This document shows positions 44,401 to 46,703 of a DNA stretch of 46,703 nucleotides, in pieces. The translations under genes were made by a program, and so were the position numbers. The DNA is taken from the IMG/VR virus record IMGVR_UViG_3300028146_000016, positions 1-46,703 of that record; one strand, 5' to 3'. The stretch is from a virus. Within the stretch, counting starts at the first letter, position 1. Every line of letters begins with the position of its first letter. The notes below the pieces were generated by a model that was not told where the DNA came from, did no database searches, and worked only from the letters and a program-made list of their open reading frames with translations.

Positions 44401-45405
44401 TTATTGTTTAACCCACCCGTCGGCAGTCGCAAACGGGATTGCCTCGACCACCACGATGTCGGTGTTGGGCGTGCTGAACGTGGCACTGACAATGGTGTAG
44501 GTGCCGTTGTTGCCGCCGCTATTGCCGACCACGGCGATGCTGCCGGTAAGGGTGTGCGCGTCGCCGGTGACGGTGAAGGTCTTGCTGACCTGCGTCACGG
44601 CATTGATGAGGAAATACACCGCCGGATTGAGCGCGGCTGCGGTCGGCACGATGGTGTAGTACACGCGCAGCGCGCCGCCGCGGGTGCCGAATACGGTGCC
44701 ACCATTGCTGACATCGAGGGTGGTATGGGCAACGACTGGCTGGTTGATAACCGTACCCGCACCCATGCCGAGCCAATTAGAAGCCTGAGCGGCAAAGACC
44801 ATGGCGAAATCGTCAATCGGCGTGGTGTTAAGTTCCAGAATGAGATTGCCGAGATAATCACTGGCCTGCGTGCCCGCGGCATCACCCCACGTCAGCGCCA
44901 CATTGGGGTCGGTGAACCACGGATCGCCGGGCGTGACACGGGAAGCTGCCTGTTGCACGACGACGCCCAGATTCGGCCCCGGCGTTGGGATTATCACTAG
45001 ACCCGGTCCGGTCTCGGCGGCATCGAGGAACGGAGCTACCGCGAGCTGCTCAGGCGGAATGAAGATGTCGACGAATGCCCACCCCGACACATCGACCTGC
45101 CCCGCCCCCGGCTGGATCACCGTCCCGGCTGGGAAGCCGATGACGCTGATGCCGGTGTAGGTAGTAACGGTGTCGGTAACGGTGAGGCTGCCAGGATCGC
45201 TTGGCCCCGATGGGCCGCTGGGGCCAGACGGACCCGATGGCCCGCTGGGTCCGCTGGGCCCAGAAGGACCACTGGGTCCGGTAGCTCCGGTAGGCCCTCC
45301 TGCGGGACCGCTGGGTCCGGTCGGGCCGACCGGTCCGGTTGGTCCGGCAGACCCCGCGGTGGCCTCGACCATGACGATGCCGTCAGCGTTCGCTAAGCCG
45401 GGCAT
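44401..45405 (-). CDS. Collagen-like tail protein with strand-rich C-terminus
   Basis: A 334-aa protein beginning [20 protein letters not shown], then about 16 Gly-X-Y triplets (20-75, [20 protein letters not shown]), then a strand-rich C-terminal domain ([20 protein letters not shown] onward). One internal segment ([20 protein letters not shown]) repeats a hydrophobic pattern. It is likely a trimeric fibre or knob. Function not assigned. Confidence 0.6.
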   Translation of the reverse strand: MPGLANADGIVMVEATAGSAGPTGPVGPTGPSGPAGGPTGATGPSGPSGPSGPSGPSGPSGPSGPSGPSDPGSLTVTDTVTTYTGISVIGFPAGTVIQPGAGQVDVSGWAFVDIFIPPEQLAVAPFLDAAETGPGLVIIPTPGPNLGVVVQQAASRVTPGDPWFTDPNVALTWGDAAGTQASDYLGNLILELNTTPIDDFAMVFAAQASNWLGMGAGTVINQPVVAHTTLDVSNGGTVFGTRGGALRVYYTIVPTAAALNPAVYFLINAVTQVSKTFTVTGDAHTLTGSIAVVGNSGGNNGTYTIVSATFSTPNTDIVVVEAIPFATADGWVKQ

Positions 45406-45406
45406 G

Positions 45407-45940
45407 TCATTCCCCCTGGTTGATCGACATCGTCACCGCGCCGCTCGAGAACGACGTGACGTTGATGCGGATGTAGTTGGGCGGGTAGGCATAGTTGCCG
45501 TCCGCCGACGCGGTTTGAGCGGCGACGACCGGATGGTTGCCGACGAAGATGCGCTCGGTGTTGCCGGCGTTGCTCGCCGTGAGCCCGCTGTTGGCCACGG
45601 CATAGGTTGCCAGCACGCCGGAAGCGACGGTCGCCAGCGTGAATACGCCATCGAACGGAGCGCCGTAGTCGGTATTAACGATCGAGTCTCCCACCGACAG
45701 GCCGTGACTCGGGTTGTCGGTGGTCACTGGCCACGTCATCGTGGCCGTGGTGGTCACGCGGGTCATGAACAGCGGGCTGACCGGCGTGAGGTCCGAAAAA
45801 CCATGCTGCACGGTATAGGTAAGGCTCGCGCCCTCCTGCACCGTGCAGCGAAAGCCAATACCGAACGGCGACTGCTGGGTGTCGATGGGAATCCACGCAG
45901 ACGGTCCTGCCGCAGCGGCACGAATCCTGATCGGGCGCAT
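45407..45940 (-). CDS. Hypothetical tail-module protein
   Basis: A 177-aa protein of unknown function, strand-rich ([20 protein letters not shown], then [20 protein letters not shown] and [17 protein letters not shown]). I recall small phage proteins with an AWIPIDxxQSPFxIGF start, but the family name is not certain. It starts 12 nt after the beta-helix gene stop and ends 1 nt before the collagen-like gene. Confidence 0.55.
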   Translation of the reverse strand: MRPIRIRAAAAGPSAWIPIDTQQSPFGIGFRCTVQEGASLTYTVQHGFSDLTPVSPLFMTRVTTTATMTWPVTTDNPSHGLSVGDSIVNTDYGAPFDGVFTLATVASGVLATYAVANSGLTASNAGNTERIFVGNHPVVAAQTASADGNYAYPPNYIRINVTSFSSGAVTMSINQGE

Positions 45941-45952
45941 GGGGAACTCCCG

Positions 45953-46703
45953 TTACGACGGATTCACGTCGAGGCCACCCGTGGAGGCGCCGCCGACGTT
46001 GCTGACATAGCTGTTGGCGAGGAAGTTGGTGTCGCCGATCTTAGTGATGCCCACGGTGTCGCAGTCTTTGAACACGACTAATCCGCCCGGGGCATTGGTG
46101 GTAAAGCTGCCCAATGCCGTCATGGTCGAGAAGCCGCCGCTCTTGATGTTGTTCACGAAAAGACAGCGGTCGAAGATCTGATGCCGATCGACACAATCGT
46201 TGCCGGTGCCAAGGATGCCGAACATCCCGCTCGCACTGCCCGTTCCGGCAAAGGGAAACACGCACTCGGTGAAGCGATTGCGCGGCGTCCCGCCAGCGAA
46301 TTCAAGCGTGGAGTTGGCCGCGGTGCGGGTCACGGTGTCGGTGCCGATGGTGCAGCGGTAGAAATCAAGTTCACCCGAGCCGGAGGCGCCGATCTTGAGC
46401 GTGCGCGCGCCCGCCGCTCCAGCGCTCGCCGCATCGGCGAGGCCCATGAGATGGCAATTGACGTAGGCGTTGCGACTGCCGGTATCGGTCCAGGCGATGC
46501 CGGTGGTCGATCCGGTGGAGAAGGCGGCGAACACCGAGAAGTTGTAGAAGTAGCACCCGCTGGCGGTGACGGTGACGAAGTTGGGACTACCAAAGGTCGC
46601 CGCGGTGTAGGTGCCAGTCGGCGGGGCGATGCGGGCGCGCTGGAAGTACGATACCGGCGAGCAGACCCCCACCAGATGGGTGGCGTTCTTGTTCCAGACC
46701 AGC
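45953..46703 (-). CDS. Beta-helix tail protein, C-terminal part
   Basis: 250 visible codons of a gene that continues past the right edge. Repeated short strands ([62 protein letters not shown]) with Cys, Asn and aromatic stacking are typical of parallel beta-helix phage proteins such as tailspikes. An internal GTG at 46672 is not the start, since the frame is open to the edge. No catalytic residues can be assigned. Confidence 0.6.
   Translation of the reverse strand, partial: LVWNKNATHLVGVCSPVSYFQRARIAPPTGTYTAATFGSPNFVTVTASGCYFYNFSVFAAFSTGSTTGIAWTDTGSRNAYVNCHLMGLADAASAGAAGARTLKIGASGSGELDFYRCTIGTDTVTRTAANSTLEFAGGTPRNRFTECVFPFAGTGSASGMFGILGTGNDCVDRHQIFDRCLFVNNIKSGGFSTMTALGSFTTNAPGGLVVFKDCDTVGITKIGDTNFLANSYVSNVGGASTGGLDVNPS

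Noticed and set aside
40699-46703. A diversity-generating retroelement for the tail proteins
   Set aside because: No reverse transcriptase, template repeat or variable repeat pair was seen.

Overview
The window looks like most of the genome of a short-tailed, P22-type double-stranded DNA phage (or the prophage form of one) of a high-GC proteobacterium. The reasons are dense gene packing with ATGA/TAATG junctions, a TerS-TerL-portal-scaffold-coat order, a gp4-like adaptor beside a gp10-like tail hub, large ejection-type proteins, and a holin/lysozyme cassette. No tRNA, rRNA, CRISPR array, integrase or reverse transcriptase was recognised. The coat gene is cut by the left edge and a beta-helix tail gene by the right edge. 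Both are on the minus strand, so on a circular or permuted genome they would join into one long late operon.

Layout. 1-8.1 kb, minus: packaging and head genes (TerS, TerL, HNH, portal, GroES-like protein, scaffold, head proteins, coat N-terminus). 8.2-9.3 kb, minus: a GT4-type glycosyltransferase. 9.3-12.2 kb, plus: an early operon with hairpins and a promoter/operator, a 670-bp non-coding stretch with a DnaA-box-like site and tandem repeats (candidate origin), then small early genes. 12.2-16.6 kb, minus: the left early operon (Cro-like protein, YkgJ-type cysteine cluster protein, two PD-(D/E)XK-like proteins, a cytosine-C5 methyltransferase carrying a second long frame, a replication protein). 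16.7-24.3 kb, plus: the right early operon (small genes, HNH, YqaJ-type exonuclease with partners, dCMP deaminase, Ig-like protein). The 16.59-16.72 kb interval is a lambda-like divergent control region.

Two transposable elements sit in the right early operon. A 2,017-bp ISL3-family element (17614-19630) has 14-bp terminal inverted repeats and a perfect 8-bp target duplication. It splits a 103-aa phage gene that reads through in frame when the element is removed. Its transposase ends in an HNH domain and is coupled to a passenger gene. A second, IS1-like element (24353-26716) has about 24-bp inverted repeats and carries cargo genes. It has no target duplication and is flanked by two unrelated gene stumps, which suggests an adjacent deletion. 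Two insertions in one phage genome point to a period of residence in a bacterial chromosome.

27-46.7 kb, minus: lysis genes, a PurD-like ATP-grasp enzyme, ejection-type proteins, a gp10-like hub with an inserted Kelch-type propeller, the gp4-like adaptor, and collagen-like or glycine-rich tail proteins. Two plus-strand HNH genes interrupt this operon. Each is preceded by the same module: an extended -10 promoter, exactly 6 nt, then a 51-52-nt two-hairpin structure whose stems vary in sequence while the linkers are kept. This leader module is the best candidate here for something undescribed.
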